Below, in pieces: positions 9,464 to 18,690 of a stretch of 64,000 nt of DNA. The stretch's first letter is position 1; each line of letters begins with the position of its first letter. Below the pieces are notes generated by a model, which was not told the DNA's origin, searched no databases, and saw only the letters and a list, made by a program, of their open reading frames with translations. Position numbers and translations under genes: made by a program. The DNA comes from JANRIG01 sp033765235 (GTDB lineage: Bacteria; Bacteroidota; Bacteroidia; Cytophagales; UBA9547), in the NCBI GenBank assembly GCA_033765235.1, contig JANRIG010000011.1, positions 1 to 64,000 of the forward strand. Reading direction: 5' to 3'.

Positions 9464-10528
9464 CTAAAATAATTTTTGTTGCCCATTTTTGGTGAAGAGG
9501 TCGCATCGCAGTTTAGGTATAGCCCTGCCCGGCATATACTTGTTTTTTGATATTTTGTGCATGAGTGCTATTTGTTGCGCTATTTTGCCTTCTCCGCTTA
9601 TTCGTGTGCCAAACCTGCTGTCGTTCAATGTGCCTCCATGGCACTCCATTATTTGGTGCAATACTTTCTGAGCTCTGTCGGGGTAGTTTTTGGTGAGCCA
9701 ATCTGTGAATATATCGCCAATGGCACCATTGAGCCTCACTATGGTGTAGCCCGCTGCCAAGGCACCATGCGATGCTGCTTGTGCTATAATATCAGGTATC
9801 TCATGGCTATTGAGCCCGGGCATGATGGGGGCATTCATAATGCCACAGGCTATGCCAGCTTCTGTAAGCTTTTTTAAGATATTTAGTCGTTGTGTGGCGG
9901 TCACTGTACGTGGCTCCATGGTGCGCCTCAGTGCTTCGTCAAGGGTAGTGACAGATATATATACACATACTAATTGGAGCTTTGCAAGCTCTGACAATAT
10001 GTCTATGTCTCTCAATATGAGTGCGTTTTTGGTGATGATACCTACAGGATGGCGATATTTGAGGCATATTTGCAATATTTTTCGGGTAAGCTCGTATTTG
10101 CGTTCGGCAGGTTGGTAGCAGTCTGTATTGCCTGAAAGTGAAATAGGCTGTGGCACCCACGAGTTAGCAGAGATAGCTTTTTCAAAGAGTTCGGGGGCAT
10201 TTTTTTTGACCATTATTTTAGTTTCAAAGTCTATCCCGGCCGAGTAGCCCCAGTATTGATGTGCATTGCGGGCATAGCAATATATGCAACCGTGCTCGCA
10301 ACCTTGATAGGGGTTCACAGAGTGCATGATGCCTAAGTCGGGGGAGGGCACTTCATTTATTATTGTTTTAGGATTTTCTATCAAGTATTGAGTGTGTGGA
10401 TGAGAGAGGTAGTCTTCTGCAATGAGGTGGTCATCAGGCTCATATACTGTGGTATGAGCCAGGTATTTATTTGAGGTGTTTATTTGAGCACCTCTTCCTT
10501 TCAGATAGTTATATTGTTCTATTTCCAT
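9464..10528 (-). CDS. Radical SAM protein, PA0069/SplB-like family
   Basis: The 354-aa protein carries a radical SAM cluster motif CEHGCIYCYAR (CxxxCxxC), the opening KGRGAQINTSNKY and ISVTTLDEALRRTMEPR typical of the PA0069-like family related to spore photoproduct lyase. The true substrate of this family is not established. The ATG at 10528 is chosen because family members start just before YNYLKGRGAQ; the ATG at 10582 would overlap the divergent EamA gene. It stands alone on its strand. Confidence 0.85.
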   Translation of the reverse strand: MEIEQYNYLKGRGAQINTSNKYLAHTTVYEPDDHLIAEDYLSHPHTQYLIENPKTIINEVPSPDLGIMHSVNPYQGCEHGCIYCYARNAHQYWGYSAGIDFETKIMVKKNAPELFEKAISANSWVPQPISLSGNTDCYQPAERKYELTRKILQICLKYRHPVGIITKNALILRDIDILSELAKLQLVCVYISVTTLDEALRRTMEPRTVTATQRLNILKKLTEAGIACGIMNAPIMPGLNSHEIPDIIAQAASHGALAAGYTIVRLNGAIGDIFTDWLTKNYPDRAQKVLHQIMECHGGTLNDSRFGTRISGEGKIAQQIALMHKISKNKYMPGRAIPKLRCDLFTKNGQQKLF

Positions 10529-10574
10529 ACATTGTAAATAAGATAATAAAATTAAGCCATACATTTGAAAAATT

Positions 10575-11480
10575 ATGAACAAAAAAGAAAGTTTTAAAAT
10601 ATGGTTGGCATACTTTTGTGTATGTTTTTTTTGGGGTACTACCTATTTTGGCATTAAATATGCGCTCATATATACCACCCCTGATGTGCTCTTTTGCAGC
10701 AGACAAATCACTGCAGGAATTATACTATTTTTTATATCGTACATAATAAACAAGGATAAATTACCGCAGATACATGAGATGAAGAAAATTGTGATTACCA
10801 GTTTGCTATTGGTAGTAGGTGCAAACCTCATCATGGGACTTTCACTTATGTATATACCGAGTGGCTTGGCAGCGTTGGTAGGGTCGTTTATGCCGTTTTA
10901 TATATTAGCTATCAATTATTTGGCAGGTGTTAAGACTAATACTTCATACATTACATGGATAGGACTATCTTTAGGATTGGCAGGGTTATTATTAATATTT
11001 TATGACTCATTTGCACTCATTACAGAGGGCACCTATGCTTTGGGTCTATTTTTTATATTCTTGAGCAACTTATCTTGGGCAGCAGGTACAGTGTATGCAA
11101 AAGCACACAAAGTAGAGGCAAGTTTGCTCATGGGTACATCGCTCCAGCTCATATTAGGCGGATTGGCAGCTTTGCCAATTGTGCTCATATTAGGTAGTCA
11201 TGAGACTACCAGATATACTTTTGAGCTGGGCATGATATTCATATATATGGTAATATTCGGGTCTATAATAGGGTATGTATCATTTGTATACGTGGTGCAA
11301 AAAATGCCACCCGCCATCATGTCGCTTTATGCCTATATCAACCCTATAGTGGCTATCATATTGGGCAGTTTATTTTTGCAAGAGTCATTTACATGGTATA
11401 CACTGGCAGCCATAGTGCTGGTGTTGGGAGGGGTATTTATTGTGAACTATGATAACATGCGCCATGAAGCCAAACCTTAA
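10575..11480 (+). CDS. EamA (DMT superfamily) transporter
   Basis: The 301-aa membrane protein has about ten transmembrane helices arranged as two EamA repeats (about residues 10-140 and 150-290), beginning CFFWGTTYFGIKYAL and ending AAIVLVLGGVFIV. Such proteins export amino acids or other small metabolites; the substrate cannot be assigned. A TACATTTG -7-like motif lies at 10560-10567. Its 3' end overlaps the start of the glycosyltransferase gene by 17 bases, so the two are probably translated together. Confidence 0.88.
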   Translation: MNKKESFKIWLAYFCVCFFWGTTYFGIKYALIYTTPDVLFCSRQITAGIILFFISYIINKDKLPQIHEMKKIVITSLLLVVGANLIMGLSLMYIPSGLAALVGSFMPFYILAINYLAGVKTNTSYITWIGLSLGLAGLLLIFYDSFALITEGTYALGLFFIFLSNLSWAAGTVYAKAHKVEASLLMGTSLQLILGGLAALPIVLILGSHETTRYTFELGMIFIYMVIFGSIIGYVSFVYVVQKMPPAIMSLYAYINPIVAIILGSLFLQESFTWYTLAAIVLVLGGVFIVNYDNMRHEAKP

Positions 11481-12549
11481 GGTGCTACATGTACTTTCGC
11501 AGGTAATGCTCACAGGAGCAGAGACATACGCTGCTATATTGGCAGATACACAGAAAGCGCACGGCTACCACACTTGCATAATATCACAAGCATGGCATAC
11601 AAAATGTGATACCGAAATACATCTATTTCCCATTGCCAAACGTGGGGTTGTTCATCGTATCATGAATGTATATGTTTTAATAAAGTTTATCAAAAAATAT
11701 AAAATAAACATAGTACACGCCCACTCAAGGGCTGCCAGTTGGGTGAGTTATTTTGCTTGCAAATGGTGCCAAGTGCCTCTTATATCATCTGTACATGGCA
11801 GGCAGCACATACACAAAGGCAATAGTACATTGGATATTTATGGTAATAGTATAATAACTGTGTGCGAGTACAATAGCCGTCACTTAACAGATATTGTAAA
11901 AATCAATCCTCAAAAAATAAAGGTAATCCCTAATGGCTTTGACTTGAGCAAGTTTAATATTAACACGAAAATAAATGCAACAAAAACTATCTCTGTGATT
12001 GGGAGAAGTACAGGTACAAAAGGTGATATTACCAAAAAAATGTTGGAGACTGTAATGCCTGATATATTAACAAAATACCCTGATGTGGATCTGCAAATCA
12101 TAGGTGGTGTACCCGATGAATATTTGACAGAAAATAATAGTAAAATACTAAACAAATTTGTTTCCCGTATTTTGTTTACCGGCCATGTGCCGGATACTAT
12201 TCCTTACATAGTACATTCTATTTTGGTAATAGGCTCCGGCAGGGTAGCAATAGAGACATTACTATCCGGAGTATCCTTACTGGCTTTGGGTGAGGCGTGC
12301 TGTCATGGATTGGTGTATGAGTATAACCTGAAAGAATGTATGGCTTCTAACTTTGGCGATATGTGGTATGACGAGCAGCCGCCAGGTATAGATTACTCAT
12401 TCATATACAAAGAGTTATGTGCATATATTGAAGACAAATCACTACATACATTATCACAAAATATTAAGAACACAGTAGCAAAATCGTACGACATAAGACA
12501 TGTGTATGCTAATGTGGAAAAGGAATATTTGCAACTAATATCTCAATAA
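11464..12549 (+). CDS. Glycosyltransferase, GT4-like
   Basis: The 361-aa protein has two Rossmann-like halves with features of GT-B fold enzymes: VLSQVMLTGAETYAA at the N-terminus, IVHAHSRAASW, SSVHGRQHIH and KVIPNGFDLSKF near the domain junction, then a C-terminal half with GSGRVAIETLLSGVSLLAL in place of the usual E-x7-E donor site. It probably transfers a sugar from a nucleotide donor to a cell-surface glycan. The start at 11464 (MKPNLKVLHVL) avoids a five-residue extension. It overlaps the EamA gene, suggesting export and glycosylation functions are expressed together. Confidence 0.82.
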   Translation: MKPNLKVLHVLSQVMLTGAETYAAILADTQKAHGYHTCIISQAWHTKCDTEIHLFPIAKRGVVHRIMNVYVLIKFIKKYKINIVHAHSRAASWVSYFACKWCQVPLISSVHGRQHIHKGNSTLDIYGNSIITVCEYNSRHLTDIVKINPQKIKVIPNGFDLSKFNINTKINATKTISVIGRSTGTKGDITKKMLETVMPDILTKYPDVDLQIIGGVPDEYLTENNSKILNKFVSRILFTGHVPDTIPYIVHSILVIGSGRVAIETLLSGVSLLALGEACCHGLVYEYNLKECMASNFGDMWYDEQPPGIDYSFIYKELCAYIEDKSLHTLSQNIKNTVAKSYDIRHVYANVEKEYLQLISQ

Positions 12550-12632
12550 TGTTTTTTTTACTTTACCATATATTACTATAATATATACGTAGACATACCA
12601 TAAGTACCCAACTTCAAAGGCTAAATTCAGGT

Positions 12633-13244
12633 TTAAAATTTCTCTGTAGCTTTATCTATCAAAAAGTCTTTGATTTCTTGCTCAGGTACGGGTGCACCAA
12701 GGTATATTACCTCCTCTTCGTAGTTGATAAAATCAAAATATATAAGCTGGCTCTTGAAAAGTTTGATTGAGAACAAATCTTGGTATATAATCGAGGCTCT
12801 TTCTGCAATTTGGTCAATGGTAAAATGATATTTAATCAAGAAATATAAATCTACATAATCTTTCCATTTGGCTCTTTTACCTAATGCTTTCATGGCAGCA
12901 ATATTAATTAAATCAGGCATTGTAATAATATTTTCATATTTAACATCATGAGGGACGTCAAACATATATTGGAAAAATGTAAATTTCACTTCATTAATTA
13001 TCAAATTAAGTTGTTCAAAATTATTATACCCTACTATATATTTAATTTTCAAATCATTGAGTTTGTTAAGTATTTTTTTTCTGTTGATAGGTTGCATTTT
13101 AAATAAATCAAAATCTATAGATTGTCTATGTCCTATTTGTAATGCTAAAGCTGTACCACCTACTAAATAAAATTCTTTTTTAAAGGCAGAAAGTACAGGT
13201 AAAAGTTCTTTTTGTTCCGTTGAAAAAATATTATGATAGTGCAT
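12633..13244 (-). CDS. AbiEii-type nucleotidyltransferase, putative toxin
   Basis: The 203-aa protein has the nucleotidyltransferase signature GGTALALQIGHRQSIDFDLF (residues 29-48; metal-binding Asp44 and Asp46) and the later KALGKRAKWKDYVDLYFLI, as in AbiEii/AbiGii toxins (DUF1814). Characterised members transfer nucleotides to RNA, for example MenT toxins to tRNA. Its ATG overlaps the upstream 94-aa gene by 14 bases, the standard toxin-antitoxin layout with the antitoxin first. Whether it blocks phage or growth here is inference. Confidence 0.85.
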   Translation of the reverse strand: MHYHNIFSTEQKELLPVLSAFKKEFYLVGGTALALQIGHRQSIDFDLFKMQPINRKKILNKLNDLKIKYIVGYNNFEQLNLIINEVKFTFFQYMFDVPHDVKYENIITMPDLINIAAMKALGKRAKWKDYVDLYFLIKYHFTIDQIAERASIIYQDLFSIKLFKSQLIYFDFINYEEEVIYLGAPVPEQEIKDFLIDKATEKF

Positions 13245-13515
13245 GACGCTTAGTATATATTAAAAAAAAATTATATATATCCGGAAAATAATTTCCCTTT
13301 TTTCTACCCTCTGTATTTTCTAGTATATTTCTTACTTGCTCCAGCCCCACCACCTCAAAAAGCTCACGCACAGCATCAGTATCGCCGTAGTTGAGTATCT
13401 GTTCTACCAAAAAATCAATACTTATGTTTTCTACCTTATCTTTGGGGGTGTACCAAAACAGTGCTTTGTGTTTGCGAATATATGCTTTGATATGCTCGGG
13501 ATTATTGCTATTCAT
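13231..13515 (-). CDS. Putative antitoxin partner of the AbiEii-type toxin
   Basis: The 94-aa protein lies directly upstream of, and overlaps, the AbiEii-like gene. It resembles the small DUF6922-like partners of such toxins: a charged N-terminal helix (NPEHIKAYIRKHKALFWY) followed by ISIDFLVEQILNYGDTDAV and a helix around LFEVVGLEQVRNIL. It has no classical DNA-binding motif I can point to. An in-frame GTG at 13518 precedes the ATG at 13515; I use the ATG. The antitoxin role is inferred from position. Confidence 0.75.
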   Translation of the reverse strand: MNSNNPEHIKAYIRKHKALFWYTPKDKVENISIDFLVEQILNYGDTDAVRELFEVVGLEQVRNILENTEGRKKGNYFPDIYNFFLIYTKRHALS

Positions 13516-13674
13516 CACTTATTGCTATTTTCCACAATTTACATAATTATTTGCTAAATTACAATCAATATTTATGCTATAATAATTAGGATTGATACTA
13601 AAATTAAGCTATTATTAAATATTGTATAAATAATTTGTTAAAAATCATAAATAGAGGTACTGCCACTACGTACA

Positions 13675-15510
13675 TCATATATGCATTTTTTTTCGTAGCA
13701 TATTAAATCTTACATTTTCTAACTCGCCTTTGGGAATTGACTGTATAAGTTTTTGGGTATATTCTGATTTGGGGTTTTCATATATGTCTTCTGCATAGCC
13801 TTCTTCTTCTATCCTTCCCTTGTTCATGACTATGATACGATCGCTCATAAACTTTACTACCGAGAGGTCGTGCGAGATGAAGATGTAGGTAAATTCAAAA
13901 TGTTTTTTGAGTTGGTTGAGCAGGTTGAGCACCTGTGCCTGCACAGATACATCCAATGCTGATACGCTCTCATCGCAGATGATAAATTTGGGACTGAGCG
14001 ATAGTGCTCTGGCTATACATATGCGCTGCCGCTGCCCTCCCGAAAACTCGTGCGGGAATCTATTATAATGTTGGTGCAATAAGCCTACCGTCTCAAGCAA
14101 TTCCATGATTTTTTTGCGCCTGGCAAAGTCTGAGTCTCCAATTTGGTGTGCTTTCATGGCTTCCATGATGCTGAAGCCTATGGTGAGGCGAGGATTGAGC
14201 GATGAATATGGATCTTGAAATATGATTTGCATATCTTTTCTGAGCTCCCTCATTTTGGTATGCGAATAGTTATTAATCAGATGTCCGTCAAAAATTATAT
14301 TGCCTGAGGAAGGCTCTATCAATCTGAGTATGGTGCGCCCGAGTGTGGTCTTGCCACAGCCTGACTCGCCTACAAGCCCCAATGTCTCACCGGGATATAC
14401 CACAAAACTTACATCGTCCACAGCTTTTACAAATTCGGTAGGTTTTCTTAATAATCCTTTGTTGATAGGAAAATATGTCTTTAAATTGTTGATAATGAGT
14501 ATCGGAAACCGCTCTTTAAGTTTTTTTCTTCGTTCTATGGTTTCGTCTGTAGTCACATAATTTTTGAGTAATATTTCACCCAAAGAATTATTTTTCTGCA
14601 AATCAGTCTCTTCTATTTTGCCCTCACTGTTTACCACCATAAAGTCTGACACTACAGGGAGTTTTTTAAGTTTTACATCCAGCTTTGGACGGCAAGCAAG
14701 CAGCCCCTTGGTGTAAGGATTTTTAGGATTTGTAAATATATTCCATACCGTGCCTTGCTCCATTACATGCCCTTTGTACATGACCATCACACGGTCTGCA
14801 ATCTCGGCTATTACACCCAAATCATGTGTGATGAATATAATTGAGGTGTCTATCTCATCTCTTAGCTGCCTCATGATATCGAGTATGGTAGCTTGCACGG
14901 TGACATCGAGTGCAGTAGTAGGCTCATCGGCTATCAATATGGAGGGGTTGCATGACATAGCCATAGCTATCATCACGCGTTGTTTTTGCCCTCCGGAGAG
15001 TTGATGAGGGTATGAGTTGAATATATCTTTGGGACGTGGTAGTTTTACTTTTTCAAATAGTGTAATACACCTATCTATGGCCTCACTCTTTGATACTTTT
15101 TGATGCAATCTTATAGCCTCCATTACTTGATACCCGCATGTGAATACAGGATTAAGACTGGTCATAGGTTCTTGAAAAATCATAGAAATTTCATTGCCTC
15201 TTATGTCTTGCATTTGGCTCTCTGTAGCTTTGAGCAAGTCTATACTGCCATATGATTTTGATTGAAATATGATTTCACCATTGGTTATCTTGCCTGGAGG
15301 TGAGGTTATCAACCTCATCACAGATAGTGCAGATACTGACTTGCCCGAGCCAGACTCGCCTACTATCCCAAGTGTTTCACCCTTTCTTAGTTTGAAACTG
15401 ATATTATCAAGTGCGTAGGTGATACCGTATTGGCTTCTAAACTCCACACAAAGATTATTGACCTCTAATAATGTATCTAAAAAGTTAACTTCGGGGGTAT
15501 TGTCTGACAT
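13675..15510 (-). CDS. Fused two-domain peptide/nickel-type ABC transporter ATPase
   Basis: The 611-aa protein carries two complete ABC ATPase domains of the DppD/DppF (OppD/OppF) type in one chain. The first (about 15-275) has GESGSGKS, LSGGQKQRVMIAMAM and ADEPTTALDV. The second (about 340-590) has GESGCGKT, FSGGQRQRICIARAL and CDESVSALDV; note Ser where ADEPTSALD is usual. It should power uptake of oligopeptides or similar solutes. The permease and binding-protein genes are not in this neighbourhood, so it must work with partners encoded elsewhere. A TAATTTTG -7-like motif lies just before the start. Confidence 0.93.
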   Translation of the reverse strand: MSDNTPEVNFLDTLLEVNNLCVEFRSQYGITYALDNISFKLRKGETLGIVGESGSGKSVSALSVMRLITSPPGKITNGEIIFQSKSYGSIDLLKATESQMQDIRGNEISMIFQEPMTSLNPVFTCGYQVMEAIRLHQKVSKSEAIDRCITLFEKVKLPRPKDIFNSYPHQLSGGQKQRVMIAMAMSCNPSILIADEPTTALDVTVQATILDIMRQLRDEIDTSIIFITHDLGVIAEIADRVMVMYKGHVMEQGTVWNIFTNPKNPYTKGLLACRPKLDVKLKKLPVVSDFMVVNSEGKIEETDLQKNNSLGEILLKNYVTTDETIERRKKLKERFPILIINNLKTYFPINKGLLRKPTEFVKAVDDVSFVVYPGETLGLVGESGCGKTTLGRTILRLIEPSSGNIIFDGHLINNYSHTKMRELRKDMQIIFQDPYSSLNPRLTIGFSIMEAMKAHQIGDSDFARRKKIMELLETVGLLHQHYNRFPHEFSGGQRQRICIARALSLSPKFIICDESVSALDVSVQAQVLNLLNQLKKHFEFTYIFISHDLSVVKFMSDRIIVMNKGRIEEEGYAEDIYENPKSEYTQKLIQSIPKGELENVRFNMLRKKMHI

Positions 15511-15550
15511 TGAAAGTTATTGACTGCAAAATTAGAATATAGTTGATACA

Positions 15551-17131
15551 TTATTTCACATTGAGTTGTATTTTATTAAAATAATATATGATTTTGCGCT
15601 TTCTTACATAGTCTTCCTCTCTGTTTTTGTAGGATTGGGAGCCATATGTTATGAAATAATTGTCGTACCAATAATCTATATCGCTGTAAAAATCAAATTG
15701 GGTGCGGTCTTCTTCTTTGAATGAATAGTCGGCCACAGATTTTTCTTCCAAGGTAGTACTGTCTTTTATTATTTTGTACTGTACAGTGCCTAAGTTGTTA
15801 TACGCCAAGGTATATTTCTCTGCACTGTCTTTGGTGCATTTCACCTTTTGCGCCAAGGTAAATGATGTGATATCGTTTATTATCAAGCTGTTGTCCCATA
15901 TTAGCTCGCCCATATTGTTAAATGCTGCTATTATGGCATGTGTATACTTATATCCGTCAAATATTTCAATGGCGGTCTCAATAGGTCTGCCATATGACCA
16001 AATCATCTGGTATTCTGTGTGATACAATGGTTTGTATACTTCCGCTGCTATTACATATTTTTGCGTATCAGCTATGATATCATGCAGCATAATTTGATAG
16101 TTGAGATTGATGTCTTTACCTCTCGACTTTTTTTGGGTTATCTTCTTTTCAATTTTTTGTTTATCGGGTTTTTCTAAATATTCAAAAAAATGCTTAAAGT
16201 TTGAAAAACTGTGATAATGTATAAAATCTTGCTTGCCGGCCAATATTTTGCTAAAATATATGCCTTGGCATCCATTGCTTCTATTGTTGCCATAGGTGCC
16301 TATTACTACTCTTTCGTTGGGTTTGGCAGCACAAATACGTGCATCGAGCAGTTGGTATTGTTTGGCAATGGGTTTTAGTGCAATATTTTTGGTTTTAGCC
16401 CCGCTGTATTTATATTCATAGAGCATCACTGTAGAATTTTTGCCTGATATGTTTTTTGCACAAAGCACTACCTTTCCGGTGAGTGTATCATGCACAAGTT
16501 GCAATGCCTCTGATGAGCCTTTGGTGTCTATATTGATATCTTTAGAAATTTTGCTTGCCATATTGTAATGCATCATAAATACTGACTTGGTGGGTATGAA
16601 GCCCGGCACAAATGACAAAGGAAAACATAAGAATGAAAGCACAGACCTGTAAAAAACCAAATTTTGTGAAGGCGGAGTGATGCCGGTAAAAAAAGCAAAA
16701 TCTTGTGCTACCTTAAAATTACTCACTTCATATTCTTCATGCGAGGTTTTGCCTTTGAGCACTTCGTACTCACCCGTCTCAATATCTACAGCTAATATTT
16801 GAAAAAAATTCTTTTTGCCAAATAATATATACACCCTGTCTTGATACACATCATGTGCCAAATAATTTTGAAGACTTTGCAATGCTACTTCTGTACTCCA
16901 TATCTCTTCAAAAGTAGTATCATATTTTGATAATATCCATATTTCTTTGTTTAGTGATGTAGTTTTCACATGAGGTTGAAAAAATAATATTATCCCATTC
17001 TTATTTACAGGGATAGAATAGTAGCTCTCATTGATAGACTTAGCTTCTATCTCCAACCTCACACTTTGACACAAAGCAGATCTAGTGCTTAATATCAATA
17101 TAATGATTATAAATAAATAGGATTTGTACAT
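15551..17131 (-). CDS. Hypothetical secreted protein
   Basis: I do not recognise this 526-aa protein. It has a signal peptide (residues 1-21, IIIILILSTRSALC) and then a long soluble region rich in beta-strand-like segments, with a lysine-rich stretch around EKKITQKKSRGKDIN. It has no lipobox in the usual place, no sorting tail of type IX secretion and no membrane anchor, so a periplasmic location is likely. The ATG at 17182 would add 17 residues ahead of the signal peptide; I use 17131, which sits just after a promoter-like motif. Confidence 0.7.
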   Translation of the reverse strand: MYKSYLFIIIILILSTRSALCQSVRLEIEAKSINESYYSIPVNKNGIILFFQPHVKTTSLNKEIWILSKYDTTFEEIWSTEVALQSLQNYLAHDVYQDRVYILFGKKNFFQILAVDIETGEYEVLKGKTSHEEYEVSNFKVAQDFAFFTGITPPSQNLVFYRSVLSFLCFPLSFVPGFIPTKSVFMMHYNMASKISKDINIDTKGSSEALQLVHDTLTGKVVLCAKNISGKNSTVMLYEYKYSGAKTKNIALKPIAKQYQLLDARICAAKPNERVVIGTYGNNRSNGCQGIYFSKILAGKQDFIHYHSFSNFKHFFEYLEKPDKQKIEKKITQKKSRGKDINLNYQIMLHDIIADTQKYVIAAEVYKPLYHTEYQMIWSYGRPIETAIEIFDGYKYTHAIIAAFNNMGELIWDNSLIINDITSFTLAQKVKCTKDSAEKYTLAYNNLGTVQYKIIKDSTTLEEKSVADYSFKEEDRTQFDFYSDIDYWYDNYFITYGSQSYKNREEDYVRKRKIIYYFNKIQLNVK

Positions 17132-17140
17132 AATATTATG

Positions 17141-17170
17141 CAAAATTACCTTATTTATTTGCACGGCAAT
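17141..17170 (-). promoter_or_regulatory. Promoter-like site for the secreted hypothetical gene
   Basis: On the minus strand ATTG (17170-17167), 18 bases, then TAATTTTG (17148-17141) approximates the Bacteroidota consensus. It lies ten bases before the ATG at 17131, so the leader would be very short. Confidence 0.4.
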
Positions 17171-17235
17171 ATCATAAAACATTGGTATTATACATTTTTT
17201 GTAAGCACTTTTGGAAAATTAAACTTTGATAAGTC

Positions 17236-18657
17236 ATGAATATAAAGTCTTATAGCCATCGCAATGCCTTGTATATGATATGTACTGTATGGTTTTTTTG
17301 GGGATTTGTAGCTGCTTCAAACGGGGTGTTTATCCCTTTTTGCAAGTCGCACTTTGTGCTCAACCAATTTCAGTCGCAGCTCATAGAACTATCGTTTTAT
17401 GGGGCATATTTCATAGGCTCGCTCATATTGTGGATTGTATCGCAGTTTGTAGGGGTAGATATTATAGATAAAATTGGACATAAGAATAGCATCATTGTTG
17501 GGCTTGGTATATCTATAGCAGGTGCTCTACTCTTGTTGCCTTCCGTACAAATAGGGTCATTTAGTTTAATATTAATCTCGTTTTTTGTGGTAGCACTCGG
17601 TTTTTCGCTCCAGCAGGTAGCATCACAACCCTACATAATAGCCTTAGGACCTGCCCAAAGTGGCACTCACAGGATTAATCTTGCAGGTGCTGTGAACTCC
17701 ACAGGCACATTATTGGGGCCATTGGTAGTGAGCTATATACTTTTTGGAAGTGCTACAAATAGTGCAAGCACAGCCTCCATACAATCTATAAATATACTCT
17801 ATATCATGCTTGCTTTGGTATTTGCTGGGGCAATATTGTTGCTTTGGTTTTCACCCTTGCCCAAAATCACCCATGAAGAAACATTTGAAAAAGGCTTAAA
17901 AGCACTATCATATCCTCAACTTATTTGGGGTATGTTCGCTATTTTCATGTACGTAGGTGTGGAGGTAAGTATACAAAGCAATATGGGCGAACTCCTACGC
18001 CAGCCACAATTTGGAGGATACAGTACCTCTCAAATATCCAATTTCATTTCCCTATATTGGGGCAGCCTCATGGTAGGACGAATGACCGCCTCTATCAGTC
18101 TGTTCAATATAAAAGGAATGGCTAAAACGATACTTACCATCACTATACCTTTCCTAAGCTTTGGACTTATTATTTTGGTAAATATTATAAAAGGCAATGA
18201 CGTATCAGATTTCTTACCTTACACATTGTGCATACTATTATTAGCATTGGCATTACTTTGGACAAACGACCGACCATTTATGATGTTGCTCATATTCAGC
18301 ATAGCAGGATGTGCAGCCATGACAGTAGGGTTGGCTACCGAGGGCAAAATTGCGCTCTATGCCTTAATCAGCGGCGGACTGTGCTGCTCGGTAATGTGGC
18401 CATGTATATTCCCATCAAGCATAGCAGGCTTGGGAAAATATGCCAATCAAGGAGCCGCATTTCTGATTATGATGATATTGGGAGGAGCCATATTGCCCCC
18501 TCTGCAAGGAGCACTGTCTGATACAGTAGGCATACATTGGTCATATATTGTACCTCTACTGGGTTTTGCATACCTTGTATTTTTTGCCATAAAGGTCAAA
18601 AGCATACTTTCAAAACAAGGATTAGACTTTGACAACATGCAAACAAGCGGGCACTGA
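17236..18657 (+). CDS. FucP/GluP-family sugar:proton symporter (MFS)
   Basis: The 473-aa protein has about twelve hydrophobic helices and the FucP-family features FFWGFVAASNGVFIPF in helix 1, FYGAYFIGSLILW in helix 2, QQVASQPYIIALGP near residue 130 and INLAGAVNSTGTLLGPLV after it. Family members import L-fucose, glucose, galactose or N-acetylglucosamine with protons. Fucose is attractive because a GH29 fucosidase is in the window, but the two genes are 13.5 kb apart and the substrate is not decided by sequence. Confidence 0.88.
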   Translation: MNIKSYSHRNALYMICTVWFFWGFVAASNGVFIPFCKSHFVLNQFQSQLIELSFYGAYFIGSLILWIVSQFVGVDIIDKIGHKNSIIVGLGISIAGALLLLPSVQIGSFSLILISFFVVALGFSLQQVASQPYIIALGPAQSGTHRINLAGAVNSTGTLLGPLVVSYILFGSATNSASTASIQSINILYIMLALVFAGAILLLWFSPLPKITHEETFEKGLKALSYPQLIWGMFAIFMYVGVEVSIQSNMGELLRQPQFGGYSTSQISNFISLYWGSLMVGRMTASISLFNIKGMAKTILTITIPFLSFGLIILVNIIKGNDVSDFLPYTLCILLLALALLWTNDRPFMMLLIFSIAGCAAMTVGLATEGKIALYALISGGLCCSVMWPCIFPSSIAGLGKYANQGAAFLIMMILGGAILPPLQGALSDTVGIHWSYIVPLLGFAYLVFFAIKVKSILSKQGLDFDNMQTSGH

Positions 18658-18690
18658 AGCTATTGTAAATTTTTCTTTCATTTTTTTTAC

